The notes below the pieces were generated by a model, which saw only the letters and a program-made list of their open reading frames with translations, searched no databases and was not told the origin of the DNA. The position numbers were made by a program, and so were the translations under genes. A stretch of 64,000 nt of DNA, from assembly GCA_012862575.1 (NCBI GenBank), contig BLSF01000011.1, positions 310,001 through 374,000 on the forward strand. Direction: 5' to 3'. The DNA is from Parietichytrium sp. I65-24A. Its lineage: Eukaryota; Sar; Bigyra; Thraustochytrida; Thraustochytriidae. This document shows positions 40,112-53,714 of the stretch, piece by piece; position 1 is the stretch's first letter; each line of letters opens with the position of its first letter.

Positions 40112-41006
40112 GGGACTGTGCTCGTCCAGCTCCGTCCAGCGTTCCGGCTATCACCACCGCTACCTCGAGAATCACAAGATTTCGATTGTGCGAGGCGCAG
40201 TCTGTTTTCACAGTTCCTCTGCCCCTTCGCTGCAGTTGAGTTTCTGTGATGACGCAGAGCTGTTACCAGGACATAGACCCAGCTCCATGTGCAAATTCCA
40301 GCCTGGCCAGCCCGAGGCCAACGCTTTTGAGTTAACCCAAGGCGGAAACCTAATGCACTGCGGCCGACCCAGAGATTCGCTGCTGGCGTTTCGCGACAGG
40401 CGAGCTTGTCAAGCAAGACAAGCAAGTGTGGGTTGAACAATGGCAATCTCTAGCTAGTACATGGTGCAACGGTTTACGTGGAAATTTCGTCGAGCGCGTC
40501 GAAGCTGGCTGGCTGAAGAGACTGAGAGTGGCCCTAGCAGCATTTCTCGACGGGAGCTGGTCGTTTGTGATTGATTGATGATTCACTGTCACTTGATTTG
40601 ATGGTGGCAATGGGCACGCTGAGCGAGAGAGAAGAGAGAAGAGCCTTGAGAGACCTGAGCGATCTTTTGCGATCTTTGTTCGACCAACGGGCGCTCTCTC
40701 GCTGGCCGTTGTTGCTAAGTAAAGACAGTAACTTGTGCGTAGCGTCATAGCGAGCCTGATCAAAAGTAGGACATAGCCGGCCGCGCATCTCGTGGCCTTC
40801 GAGTTCAAGATGTTCAAGAGGCTCGCTCGTCCAAGGATAGCGCATCATCGACCATTCGCCGGGAGGCGCTGGTGCGCCGCTCGACGCTTGTGAGCATTCA
40901 AGAGTCGACTTAATTGTCTACCCGCTGGCACTGGCATCTGACTTTCGGCTGCTGAGTTGTGGCAACCCCGTTCTTGCAATGCTGACAATTTTTTTCAACT
41001 TTTGAC
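40112..41006. other. Intergenic region upstream of the HSL-like gene
   Basis: No gene supported. TGTGATTGATTGATGATTC occurs at about 40567-40585. Confidence 0.55.
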
Positions 41007-43573
<2,567 letters not shown>

Positions 43574-43574
43574 N

Positions 43575-45894
43575 TCCGAATTCTGAATCATTCTGAATCA
43601 TTCTGAATTCTGGATTTCTGAACTGAAAAAGTCAACGTCCTTGTCTTCTGTTCTTTATCTTCCTGTTCATTATCTTCCTGATCTTGTTTTTACTCTCCTA
43701 CTTTTTTGTAAAATCGTTTTTCTCCTTTTCTATTGTTCCAACCAAGAAGCGCTTCTCTGTTCAGTACGTCGGAGAACAGAGTGAGCACATGAACAAAAAG
43801 GAATTAAACAGAAGGGACTGAACAAAACGGAACCTTGGTTGTTCTTCGATCGAGTTTGTGATCATGATGGTGTAGTCAAGGACTTCACACCGTTTTGGAC
43901 GCGAAACTGACAGCACAGCGTGGTAGAAACGAAATCATTCCACACTTGCGCAACGCTGACTAGACTTCGTTCGGACCCTTTTTTTAAATTCAGAGTCAAA
44001 AGTTAGCACCTATTGAAAAGCAAGGCAGGTTTCGTTTGGGAAGATCTGCCAGCTGCTCCTCAGAGATCTCACAGACGCGGAAGAAACGAAAATTTGCTTG
44101 CACTCAAATTTCACAATTCACAATTTCGACTCCTACGATGACGGCAAAAGCGAGGACACAAAAAAAATTGAATTTTGCAAATGTGTCTCACCAGTTGTAA
44201 GCGACGCTACTCGCGCTGCACTCTTCTGCGAAAAAAGAGAGCGGTGGTGAGTTTTTGAGAGACCTTGTTTCACTCACAGTGCCCATCAATGTCCTGTCCT
44301 ACGCTGCCGAGAAAATTGAATTGTTTGATTGAAATTTTAGTCGCTTGTGAGTGGCTTGTGAGGGAAGTGCCGGGCTCTATTGGACTGCTAAGCTAGCTCC
44401 AGTAGGCTATTCCGATAGTTTTCCCCATGTGCACTGTAGTCCAGGTCGGTGCTCACACACCACTAACGCCCAACTAACAATTGGAATAGGAGCTTCACTC
44501 ACACCAGCATGAGTGGGGAGTGTGCGCGTGCTGACAGTGCTGACAGTGGAACAAACCAGTTCAAATGTCATTGCTTAGATTTTGATACTCAGCACTCCGT
44601 ACCATGGTACTCAGTACACTGTAACGAACACTCCGTTCATTGCTGTCCGAGTCGGCACTTGTGCGCAACTTCGAATTTCAGAGATAAAATTGTGCTCTGA
44701 AGAGGCAGAAAACGAGCAAATGAACTTGTACTCACCGTCAGTGGCGGGATGAAGCTTGGGTGAAAAGCAGACAGGAGCTCTTCCCAAACGTCAGAAATAG
44801 AATCTCTTCAGCTTTCTAAAGTGAACTTTATCTATGAGTGCCTGCCTGAGTGGGTGGGTAAGGGGGGTAGGGTTGACTTGCGCCAAATTTATATCTTGAT
44901 CAAGAAAAATCACTCAAAATCAATCCATGAGAGAGAGAAGGTGTGCAATGCGAGTGCAAGTTCGCTGTTCTACAGTTCAATTCAACACTCACAGTGACAA
45001 AGTATCACCCATGGTAAGTAAGTTTAATCAGTGCCCACGCCTCCCGCGCCTTCTTAAAGGTGCCAGTATTAAAGCCAAGTATAGCTGAGCCCACTTTGAC
45101 ATGGTTTTTGGTCTCTCACGATTTGGCTGTTCCAATTCCCGACCTAGCAGTGAGCACCAAGGATGATGTTACATAGCACCTACTATACGTCGAGAGGCAG
45201 GCTAGCTAGCAGTCATCCGCACCTCCCGACACTCCCGACTGCAAGGCATCCTTGTAAAACGCAGATCTAACTATTTCTCTGTCTCTGTAGTATACCCACT
45301 AAGTTTGGTCACTTACACAGTCAAAACAACTTGTCTCTTCTACCACAACCCGATCGACCACGCCGTTTCACATGCAATTTTCTAGCCGCGTTTCACTCAA
45401 GACTTGCTCTCCTTGCTCTGCAAAGTCTGTGCACCCACCGCCATTCGAACTTTGGAAAAAGACTTGCCAGAACAGGAAATAAAAGAAAATCAAAACCTCA
45501 AATCAACAATCAAAACATCAACTTTACCTTTGGGAACCACCCACCAGATACTCTAAGGTATACCTTCTCATCAACAGGTGTGCACTATGGCCTGCCTCTA
45601 TATGATCTTACCGAATTTGTGCATTAGCCGGCACCTGCCGTGGCCTCTATCCCCTCTCTAGCCCTCCCGGTACGACATGGTAGACCGCCGAGTGTGTATG
45701 ACAGCTCTCGCGTAAGGATAGTTAAGCGAACTAGGGGTTCGTGGGTGGACTACCGTGTCCACTAGCCACCGGCTAGCAGAGCGGCATAGCCGAGGAGGTA
45801 GGTGAGGATAGGCGCTTGCTGAGACCACTAGCGCTGAGCAGTAGGAGTCCTCCGCGAGACACACTCTGCAAGTGAACTAGTTGTGTGAGGAGAC

Positions 45895-45925
<31 letters not shown>

Positions 45926-45959
45926 GACAGAGAGAGAGACACACACACACAGAGAGAGG

Positions 45960-46011
<52 letters not shown>

Positions 46012-46020
46012 AGGAGAGAA
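43575..46020. repeat. 2.5-kb duplicated segment, copy 2
   Basis: Restarts directly after the N at 43574 with the same TCCGAATTCTGAATC that opens copy 1. It runs through the same sequence, ends in a shorter GA/GAAG tract at about 45894-46018 and continues into the 5' region of the receptor gene. This copy probably reflects the true locus. Confidence 0.95.
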
Positions 46021-46231
46021 GAAGGAGGCGTGGTTGGACAAAAGGCGAACGTCGCGGAACTAGAAAGAGGGAAGCAGAACAGCAGAACATAAGAGAGGCC
46101 GTCGCCCCTGTGTTGTTGCTGCTGTTGCTGCTTGGCTGTGTTGGCACGGGTCGCAGCTGTGAGCAGGAAAGCGAGAGAGGTGCGCGGGCGGGAGGGTACC
46201 GAGTCGCAGAGGAAGAGCACAGGCCGCAGAG
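46021..46231 (+). other. 5' flank of the receptor gene
   Basis: Short unique sequence after the GA tract and before the ATG at 46232. The open frame that overlaps it in another reading frame is low-complexity Arg/Glu from the GA tract and is not a gene. Confidence 0.5.
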
Positions 46232-49200
46232 ATGGTGGCGATGTTGCTGGTACTGGTCGCCATGCTGGCGACCATGGTGGAGATGGGTGCCGGCCAAAAG
46301 TGCAGGACGTTCTCAGACACGCTGAGCCACGGGGAGCTCTCGTTCTGCGCGGGGATTGTGACCTGGGAATACTACTCCACGAACACGACGGACAACGACG
46401 ATGTGACCTTTCAAGAGTACCATGAACTGACGAAAGTTCGAGATTACCTTAAGTCGCAGGTCGCCGTGCTCAACTTTCTCCCAGCTGACTGCCAAGCCCA
46501 GATCAAAAGAGCCATGTGCACCACGTGGTTTCCAAAGTGCGGATTGGTGGACCCTTTCTTCTCGAACACTTGCAGTACAGGTTGCAGCGATGCCGGGACA
46601 TGCAATGATGACGCTGCTAAACTGTGCGCTCCAGAACCGACTTACGCGTACGGTCAAAACTACACCAAATGGAACGAGTCAACCTGCAAAGAGAAGAATT
46701 TTGTGTGGAAGGGTTCCAAATGCATGGCCGCACTCCCAATGTTTCCGTGCAAATCGGATCACTGTGACCCTCTGGTTAAATCCATTCCAGAGTACGGAAC
46801 CATCTCCCTTGATTTCGCCACCCAAAGCTACATCTCCAACATCAAGTGCCCCCTTGTGTCCGGGTACTTCTTCTCAAATCTTCGTTCGTCCATGTCTTCT
46901 GCCGACCCAGTCTTGAAAGAAGAAGCTGAAACAATCTTGGGATCTTGCGCCACCCAACCCCTGGATGATGCGACATGCTTGGCAAAGACCTTCACTGCGA
47001 ATGCTCTGGTGGCCTTCGGTCTCGCACAAGACTGCACCATTACTGAAAGTGGTCTCAGTATTTTTCCGAACGGAATCCAGTCCAAACTGCAGCTAATGGT
47101 GGACAACAATGTGAACTTAATCAAAACCAAAATTGGCACAACCGCTGACGAGTGTGGTCCAGTCAACAACCCCACGCTCTATGCATGCTCTGAGATTCAA
47201 AAGGTGTACAGCTGTGTGAGCGCTCCGGACGTGGAGACTGCAACAGTCGAGGTTCCTTATGACATGGTTGATGACAACAACATCTGCGCCAACGTTGTCC
47301 AGTCAGACGACAACAATAATGCCGTGCTGAGCAAAGCCATCCGGTCACTGTATGCGACACACCAGGACAGCCAGGACACTCTCAAGTGCTACTCTGACGA
47401 GACCTACGCAAAGAGGCTCTACTATGTCCCAACCTACCCTGGAATGCCCATTTTCCCTTCAAGGATTGATACCAAGGCCAGGGGCTCCAGCGTTTACACT
47501 CCGAATGACAGCTGTCCAATCGATCCTTTTGGCACCATTCATTTCGGTAATGTTCAGGGAAGCGCTCCGCTATGCACCAGTACGATTCTGGGTGCTCAAG
47601 CTTACAATGCGAGAGACTGCATCCAGCTCAAGATTAAGGAGAAGTGGGCATCCTTTCCTAAGCATGCCCCATATCGCTGCCGCTCCGCTTTCCAGGAGCT
47701 CATGTGCGCCAAAGGCATGATGAAGATGCAGCGAAACCTTATCTGCTTCTTTCCAGGAGAGTGCAATGAGCCCACGGACATCCAGGCTGCTGTCACCAAC
47801 AATGTCGTCCCACTGTCCATCACATTACCACGATTCCCCAGCCGTGACATGTGCCTCACCTATCGCGAGGAATGTGCTTCGATTATTGAATCCGTTTCCA
47901 GTGAGAGCCCACTCAACATTGACTGTGACGCTGACATGGCAAAAACCCCGTGTGATGACACTAGCATTGCCAATGGGATCTGGGGTTGTGAAAGTGCTAT
48001 CGGCAACTTGGGCACACTCAAGGCATTCCCAGAATCGAAGCAGGCGTATGTAACCGACATGAGCAAGGTGTCTCCGATCCTCGCCCAGTACTCTGAACTC
48101 ACTGGCATCTCCTTCCTCTCCTCGTTCGAAACGGACGTCGTGCAGCCCACTGTCTCCGCTGCGCTGTACAAGGAATTGACCACAGAAGAGGCTTCAGACT
48201 TGCAAAATGCATTCTGCGAGTGCCCAGATCCTCTTGTTGTTCCTGACAATCCGTTCAAAGGCGGCATTAGCAATACCACCTGCTGCAACCTTCCATGCAT
48301 TGGCACCATGTACACGGAGGAGGACATGGATACCTTTTACATCATTCAGATGGTGCTTAGCTCGATCGGCTTGGTGTGCGCTCTCTTCATGGTGCTTACC
48401 TGGGGTTTTTTCAAGGTGAAGCAGACGCAGTACATGACTTTCTGGTTCAGCTTCTGCTCTTTAAATACCACCCTCATCACTTTCATTTCCGCCGTTAAGA
48501 GCAGTGGTGACCTCCAGAACGTGCTCTGCCACGACAACAGCACCCCAAACACTCTATACGAGACTGGATTCACCTTTTGCGCGTTTCAAAGTGTGTGGAT
48601 TATCTTCTTCTCCATGGCAGAATGTGCGTGGTGGTTTGTTCAGGCCATTGATCTTTTTAGAAAAATTGTCCTTGGCACATCAAACACCGACAAATCCAAG
48701 TGGATGTATCACTTGTTCGCGTGGCTTTGCCCTACGACGGCAGTCGTTGCACTTGTCATTACACAGCGCATTGGCTTCAGAGCACCAACTCCATTCTGCT
48801 TTTTTGCGCAGAACTCAGCAACTGATGATGACGTGCTCACTGAGTGGCTGGACTATTATATATTTGTCGGCTTTACTTTCATCTTCGGAACGATTATGAT
48901 GATGTCGGTCCTTGCAGTCATCGTCAAGCATGCTGGTGCTGTCGCGAAGGAAGGCTCCTCGGCTGGCGCCAAATTTAGGGCAAAGTACAAGGTGTACCGG
49001 ACACCAATTCTGTTTGTCTTTGGATTTGTCTTTGTGTGGATCGTCATCTTTAGCTTCCGCGCCTTTGTCGGGGTGAACACTGAAGACTATAAAAGTCAAG
49101 CTTCGGAGTGGATATACTGCCTCCTTATCAACTTTGTGGCCTACCCAGATCCTGCCTCCGATGTTGGTGGAGTTACGTTCACTGGCTTTGAGGAACAGCA

Positions 49201-49771
49201 GGGCTGCGGTATCACACAGCCAGGTGGGGTTCCTTTTCCATCCATTCTTCTCATGTTTGTTGTCGTCATGGCGCAGTCTATTGTTGTGTTTGTCATCTTC
49301 GGTCTTAAGACCGAAAACTTCAGTTTGTGGTGCCGCGCAATTGGTTGCGAGGAGCCAGTAGGCGGTGACGTCTTTGAGCGCCCAGATGAATACTCCAAAG
49401 GAAGCAAGACTGGGTCCCAATATGACTCATTCACTTCCCCAACTTACCCAAAGAACGGCGGCCTCCGAGTGATGAGCCCAATGGGTTCGATGGGATCCAT
49501 GACTGGCTCTCAAAGCGAAAGCCGTGCTCCTGCCCCACCACCGGGACTCTCTCCGAGCCCATTTCAGCTCTACCCGTACGGAAGCTCTCAATCCAACACC
49601 AACAGAGGTGGAAACACTGGCACCTACCACGACGATGAGGATGGTAGCTATGGAAGCAATGGCAGTTTCCGATTTGGAGACGCCCGCGCTGCTGCCAACA
49701 ACCCTTTTTACAACAACTACAGCTCTAGCAATCAGCAGAGGTCGTTCAGCTCGAGAACCTTCGATGATTGA
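46232..49771 (+). CDS. Frizzled/Smoothened-like (class F) receptor with large Cys-rich ectodomain
   Basis: The 1179-residue protein starts with a signal peptide (MVAMLLVLVAMLATMV). The ectodomain (about 26-695) has at least two Frizzled-type Cys-rich regions. One is at about 24-130 (CRTFSDTLSHGELSFC onward, with MCTTWFPKCG). The other is at about 465-560 (YRCRSAFQELMC, later MCLTYREECA). More cysteines and N-glycosylation sites lie between them. Seven membrane helices span about 702-1025 (DTFYIIQMVLSSIGLVCALF first, VVVMAQSIVVFVIFG last). After the last helix KTENFSLW (K1026) resembles the Frizzled KTxxxW motif with two extra residues. The tail (1034-1179) is Ser/Gly/Asn-rich. The Dictyostelium Fsl proteins are the closest protist architecture. 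The ligand is unknown. Confidence 0.85.
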   Translation: MVAMLLVLVAMLATMVEMGAGQKCRTFSDTLSHGELSFCAGIVTWEYYSTNTTDNDDVTFQEYHELTKVRDYLKSQVAVLNFLPADCQAQIKRAMCTTWFPKCGLVDPFFSNTCSTGCSDAGTCNDDAAKLCAPEPTYAYGQNYTKWNESTCKEKNFVWKGSKCMAALPMFPCKSDHCDPLVKSIPEYGTISLDFATQSYISNIKCPLVSGYFFSNLRSSMSSADPVLKEEAETILGSCATQPLDDATCLAKTFTANALVAFGLAQDCTITESGLSIFPNGIQSKLQLMVDNNVNLIKTKIGTTADECGPVNNPTLYACSEIQKVYSCVSAPDVETATVEVPYDMVDDNNICANVVQSDDNNNAVLSKAIRSLYATHQDSQDTLKCYSDETYAKRLYYVPTYPGMPIFPSRIDTKARGSSVYTPNDSCPIDPFGTIHFGNVQGSAPLCTSTILGAQAYNARDCIQLKIKEKWASFPKHAPYRCRSAFQELMCAKGMMKMQRNLICFFPGECNEPTDIQAAVTNNVVPLSITLPRFPSRDMCLTYREECASIIESVSSESPLNIDCDADMAKTPCDDTSIANGIWGCESAIGNLGTLKAFPESKQAYVTDMSKVSPILAQYSELTGISFLSSFETDVVQPTVSAALYKELTTEEASDLQNAFCECPDPLVVPDNPFKGGISNTTCCNLPCIGTMYTEEDMDTFYIIQMVLSSIGLVCALFMVLTWGFFKVKQTQYMTFWFSFCSLNTTLITFISAVKSSGDLQNVLCHDNSTPNTLYETGFTFCAFQSVWIIFFSMAECAWWFVQAIDLFRKIVLGTSNTDKSKWMYHLFAWLCPTTAVVALVITQRIGFRAPTPFCFFAQNSATDDDVLTEWLDYYIFVGFTFIFGTIMMMSVLAVIVKHAGAVAKEGSSAGAKFRAKYKVYRTPILFVFGFVFVWIVIFSFRAFVGVNTEDYKSQASEWIYCLLINFVAYPDPASDVGGVTFTGFEEQQGCGITQPGGVPFPSILLMFVVVMAQSIVVFVIFGLKTENFSLWCRAIGCEEPVGGDVFERPDEYSKGSKTGSQYDSFTSPTYPKNGGLRVMSPMGSMGSMTGSQSESRAPAPPPGLSPSPFQLYPYGSSQSNTNRGGNTGTYHDDEDGSYGSNGSFRFGDARAAANNPFYNNYSSSNQQRSFSSRTFDD

Positions 49772-50688
49772 GCCATACCTTGCAAGAGCTCTGTCGCCTT
49801 GTCCGTGATCCTTTGTCTGTCTCTTCTGTGTACGTGCTCAGGCGCCGCTTGGTGTGGTCGCCCGTGTCACTCCTGTGTTGTGTATTGCTTCCTCTTTGTT
49901 GCCTCAACTCCTGCGCCAGCCCTTGCGTGAAATCATGCTTTTCACAGTCAAATCAAGGCTGGCTCGGGAGCACGAGCTCAAACAAAGCAGGTCAGCCATT
50001 CCAAATTTCGTCTCCATCACCAATGGTTAAAAAATATTTTTCTTTACAACTACGTTTGTTTTCGACATGAACGCAACACAACCACCGAGGCTCCCTCGGT
50101 CGGCGAAGGGCATATCAGAGTTTGCAGTATAGTGCGTGGTGCAATTGCGCAGCTTGCTTGCTTCATTGCTCCTCTTTCCTCTCCTCTCTTGTCACCAGCC
50201 TTCATGTTCAATCACAGCCATCACAACACCGCTTCATCTTTTCCTCTCCTTCATCTCCTACACCTCCGCCCTCCGAGTCCAACTGGGATGTGTCACTCAC
50301 CTCCAGTCTCTCAAGCCTTGCTCATGCTCATTTTCTTGTTCATGTTCATGTTCATGTTCATGTCCACGTTCAAGTTCATGTCCACGTTCATGTTCATGTC
50401 CACGTTCATGTTCATGTACATGTCCACCATGTTCATGCCCATGTTCGTGACTCGTCTATGTTGGTGGTAATGTTCATCGAATGAAAAAGATAGCGAGCGA
50501 GCGAGAGTAGCGAGCGTCATACGACCGTCTACAGAAGTCTGACTCTCGCAAAAGCAGTGAGGGCTGAGGCAAGGAAGGAGAGAAGGAGAGAAGGAGGAAG
50601 GGAGTGCGCAGTTGCGCTGTGTTAGCGAGGCGCGATCGTTCGGGGGCGTTGACGTAGTGTGCACGAGCGGAAGGCTGAGAACAGGAGA
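49772..50688. other. Intergenic region with hexamer repeat before Vps53
   Basis: No gene supported. A TTCATG/TCCACG hexamer array covers about 50336-50445. An in-frame GTG at 50659 precedes the Vps53 ATG without support as a start. Confidence 0.6.
50336..50445. repeat. GTTCAT(G)/GTCCACG hexamer array
   Basis: About 18 hexamers, mostly TTCATG with TCCACG every few units, in a higher-order pattern. Three-frame open reading comes from the six-base period, not from selection. Confidence 0.9.
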
Positions 50689-53523
50689 ATGCCCTCGCAG
50701 GCGGACAGCGTGAACAGCTACCCGGCGGCCGTGGAGAAGGCGCTTCAAGATTGCCTGCCGTCGGACGACCCGCTGGACGCGAAGGACTTTGATCTGGTGG
50801 CGTTCGTGAACCAGCGGTTCCCGGATGAGAATAGCTTTGCCAGATTGGACCCCTACGTCGCGCAGCTCAGAGCGCAGATTTCGGAGCTCGACGTTGCCAT
50901 CTTCGACGCGGTCAAGGCGCAGTCCACAAAGGCAACCAAAGCGGCGCAGGAGGTTTCTGAGGCGAAGCAGTCAATCTTGCAGCTCCAGAACAAAGTCATG
51001 GATATCAAAGGGAAGGCGCAGCAGTCCGAAGTCATGGTGGAAGAGATTTGCAGAGACATCAAAAAGCTGGACAACGCCAAGCGCCACCTAACCTACACCA
51101 TCACATCCTTGAAACGATTTCACATGCTCATAACAGCCGTGGACGAGATGGACCGGATGGTGGAAAGCCGACAGTACCAGGAAACCGCAAACCTCTTGCT
51201 TGCCATCAATCAACTTTTTGGACATTTTGGAGACCAAAATAATGTCACATCTATATCCAAACTCCGCGACTCAGTCTCTAGGACAAAAGCGCAACTGACA
51301 GAGCAAATCTTCCGGGACTTCGAATCGTTGTCTGAGGTGAGCGCTGACTACTCGCTCATGTCAGATCCCAGGACTTCGTCCCCTTCTAGGCCGCCGGCTG
51401 CACCGCAGGGCGGCGGCTCGAGCATGTTTCTAAACAATGACGACCAGTTCAATCCGGGGCACCAGCAGCAACACACCTACGATGACCCCACTGATACGGT
51501 TTCCATGTTTTATTCCTCCGATGCACACACTCCAGAATCACTCGCTGGCGCATGTGCGGTGGTGGACTCCCTTGGAAGTAAAGTCCGCCACAAACTTGTT
51601 GAAAAGATATGCCACATATGGCTCACACCATATGACACTCTTTTTGGCCCAGACAAGGAATTCGGCGAGCTCTCGCATACCGAAAGAAGGTACGCGTGGT
51701 TCCGCCGGCTACTGCGTGACAATGAAGAGCGCTACGACTCCATATTCCCGGAGGAGTGGTGCATCAACCGCCATGTGCTTCAGCTTTTTGTTAAGAAGAC
51801 AGAAGATCACCTCAAGACGGAACTGCGCAAAATAGACCCCCCAGAAAGCGCGGATGTGAGAGCCCTTGTGCGATCTCTCCAGAAAACCTTAGATTTTGAA
51901 CAAGAAATGACCGTTCGATTTGAGCTCAACAAGGCATCCGGGGAGGACGGCCAAGACGGAGATGATGACCAAGACGGTAACGGTGATCTGTTCGATGAAA
52001 GTGGAGAGCGAGTTGACCCGATGTCAGCGAAAGGAATTCGCATGCGAAGGGACAAGGAGGCGAAGTCAAGGGCGGCCAGTCAGGAGCACGCGGTTTCTGG
52101 GGTTTCCGGTGATGACATGAACGCAGCTTCTACCAAGGACGAGCTCAACAATGCCAGACAGGAAGCTCTTCGGGACGCAGAATCGCTAGTCAAGATTAAA
52201 GGAGTCATTGCGTCCGTTTTCGAGCCGTACCTCAGTGCATATGTCAAGCTCGAGGCAACGACTATGCGTGAAGAACTGGAAGGCGTTATACACCAGGAGT
52301 CTTCAGAAGCTGAGCGTGCTCACAACTTGACGAGTGCCACGACCATGTTCTTGCAGATCCGGAAGAGTATCAACAGGTGCACCCAATTCACCACTGGACA
52401 GGCTTTCTACGACCTTTACCAGGAGTACAAAAAGCTCATGCTGTGGTACGCCAGCGCCATGGAGCGTCAGCTTGCCAAATCCGGGCGTTCGCTATCTGAA
52501 GAATCCACACTCACAAGCTGCTTGGTCTGCAACTCTGCTGCGTACTGCGTTGATACCCTGCCACAACTGGAAGAGCTCATTCAGGCCAAAATTAACGAGG
52601 CTTACAAAGAGGCCATTGACATGGAAGACGTTGTGGATAAGTTTAGCTCCAATTTACAAAGCTCACTTCGAGCCATTGTGTCTGGAATCCACGCGATTAT
52701 AGAACCTGACCTCATCGCCGTAGCGCGGACTAACTGGAGCACGTTTCAGCAAGTTGGGGACCAATCAAACTACGTTTCCACGTTGTCAGCCGCCCTGAGA
52801 GAATTTATTCCTTTGATCCGCAGATCCATCAATTCGGCATATTTCCGCACATTCTGCAGCACTTTCGCAAACTCATTCATCGATCGGTTCCGCAATATTT
52901 TGCAACAGTGTAAGAAGGTGAATGATTTGGGGTCACAGCAGCTCTTGCTGGACGCACAAGCCATCAAGACCTTACTGCTTTCCACGCCGACTTTAGCAGA
53001 TCCGTCCGGAGCCCAAACTGACGATGCCCCATTTACCGTGTACACCAAGCACGTCGGAAACGCGATGCAACGTCTTGAAGTTCAGCTCAAGATGGTCAGC
53101 ATGAATGCAACTCCTCAACTTCTCGTCGAAAATTTCAAGGCGTTGATGCCGGACGGAAACACCGAAGATCTGCGCATGATCCTTGAGATGAAAGGGTGGA
53201 AAAAGCAGGAGCAGACATCCGCGATCAAAGTTGCCGTGGAAGCAGGTGTTCCAAAGGGCCAGCCGATATCAAACCCCGGTGCAGCGCAGAATGCCTTTTA
53301 TTTGCCCAAGCTGTCCGAAGCTAGTGGCACCGCAGCAGGTGTTGCCTCGGCACTGCCAGGCGGCCAAGCTGCTGCGTCTCTAAGTAACGTTTTCTCGAAA
53401 ATGAGCGATATGCGCGAGACTTTCGACAAAGTAGCAAGCACCACCACTTATGGTGCAAAAGGTCTCAGCGCGACCTTTCAGCAATCTTATAATCGCGCCG
53501 TGAACAAGAAGGGCGACAGATGA
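50689..53523 (+). CDS. vps53: Vps53, GARP/EARP tethering complex subunit
   Basis: I chose the ATG at 50689 (MPSQADSVNSYPAAVEKAL, 944 residues). The N-terminal signature PLDAKDFDLVAFVNQRFP then the long coiled coil EVMVEEICRDIKKLDNAKRHLT and YTITSLKRFHMLITAVDEMD are classic Vps53. Central and C-terminal helical domains follow. Two insertions differ from the animal and yeast protein: a Gly/Gln/Ser-rich one (about residues 218-290) and an acidic DGQDGDDDQDGNG one (about 420-475), both probably disordered loops. Vps53 with Vps51/52/54 tethers endosome-derived vesicles at the trans-Golgi network; with Vps50 it acts at recycling endosomes. No intron. Confidence 0.95.
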   Translation: MPSQADSVNSYPAAVEKALQDCLPSDDPLDAKDFDLVAFVNQRFPDENSFARLDPYVAQLRAQISELDVAIFDAVKAQSTKATKAAQEVSEAKQSILQLQNKVMDIKGKAQQSEVMVEEICRDIKKLDNAKRHLTYTITSLKRFHMLITAVDEMDRMVESRQYQETANLLLAINQLFGHFGDQNNVTSISKLRDSVSRTKAQLTEQIFRDFESLSEVSADYSLMSDPRTSSPSRPPAAPQGGGSSMFLNNDDQFNPGHQQQHTYDDPTDTVSMFYSSDAHTPESLAGACAVVDSLGSKVRHKLVEKICHIWLTPYDTLFGPDKEFGELSHTERRYAWFRRLLRDNEERYDSIFPEEWCINRHVLQLFVKKTEDHLKTELRKIDPPESADVRALVRSLQKTLDFEQEMTVRFELNKASGEDGQDGDDDQDGNGDLFDESGERVDPMSAKGIRMRRDKEAKSRAASQEHAVSGVSGDDMNAASTKDELNNARQEALRDAESLVKIKGVIASVFEPYLSAYVKLEATTMREELEGVIHQESSEAERAHNLTSATTMFLQIRKSINRCTQFTTGQAFYDLYQEYKKLMLWYASAMERQLAKSGRSLSEESTLTSCLVCNSAAYCVDTLPQLEELIQAKINEAYKEAIDMEDVVDKFSSNLQSSLRAIVSGIHAIIEPDLIAVARTNWSTFQQVGDQSNYVSTLSAALREFIPLIRRSINSAYFRTFCSTFANSFIDRFRNILQQCKKVNDLGSQQLLLDAQAIKTLLLSTPTLADPSGAQTDDAPFTVYTKHVGNAMQRLEVQLKMVSMNATPQLLVENFKALMPDGNTEDLRMILEMKGWKKQEQTSAIKVAVEAGVPKGQPISNPGAAQNAFYLPKLSEASGTAAGVASALPGGQAAASLSNVFSKMSDMRETFDKVASTTTYGAKGLSATFQQSYNRAVNKKGDR

Positions 53524-53714
53524 GTGGAAAGGCGTACGATGTACCGTTATACTGCCCGAAACGGGGAGAGCTTGATGTTTGATTCGCACGGAGAAGGAGG
53601 ATATGCCTTCTCATTGTTAGCCTTTTTCTCAAAATAAATCAAGTTTGTTATTATCATCGTGGGGAAAAAAAACAGAGTTTTGGCCAGTCTGCACATCTTT
53701 CTAGACCAATCGAT
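53524..53714. other. Short convergent spacer
   Basis: 191 bp between the stop codons of vps53 and the EF-hand gene; contains AAATAAATC (about 53632) that could serve Vps53 polyadenylation. Confidence 0.5.
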
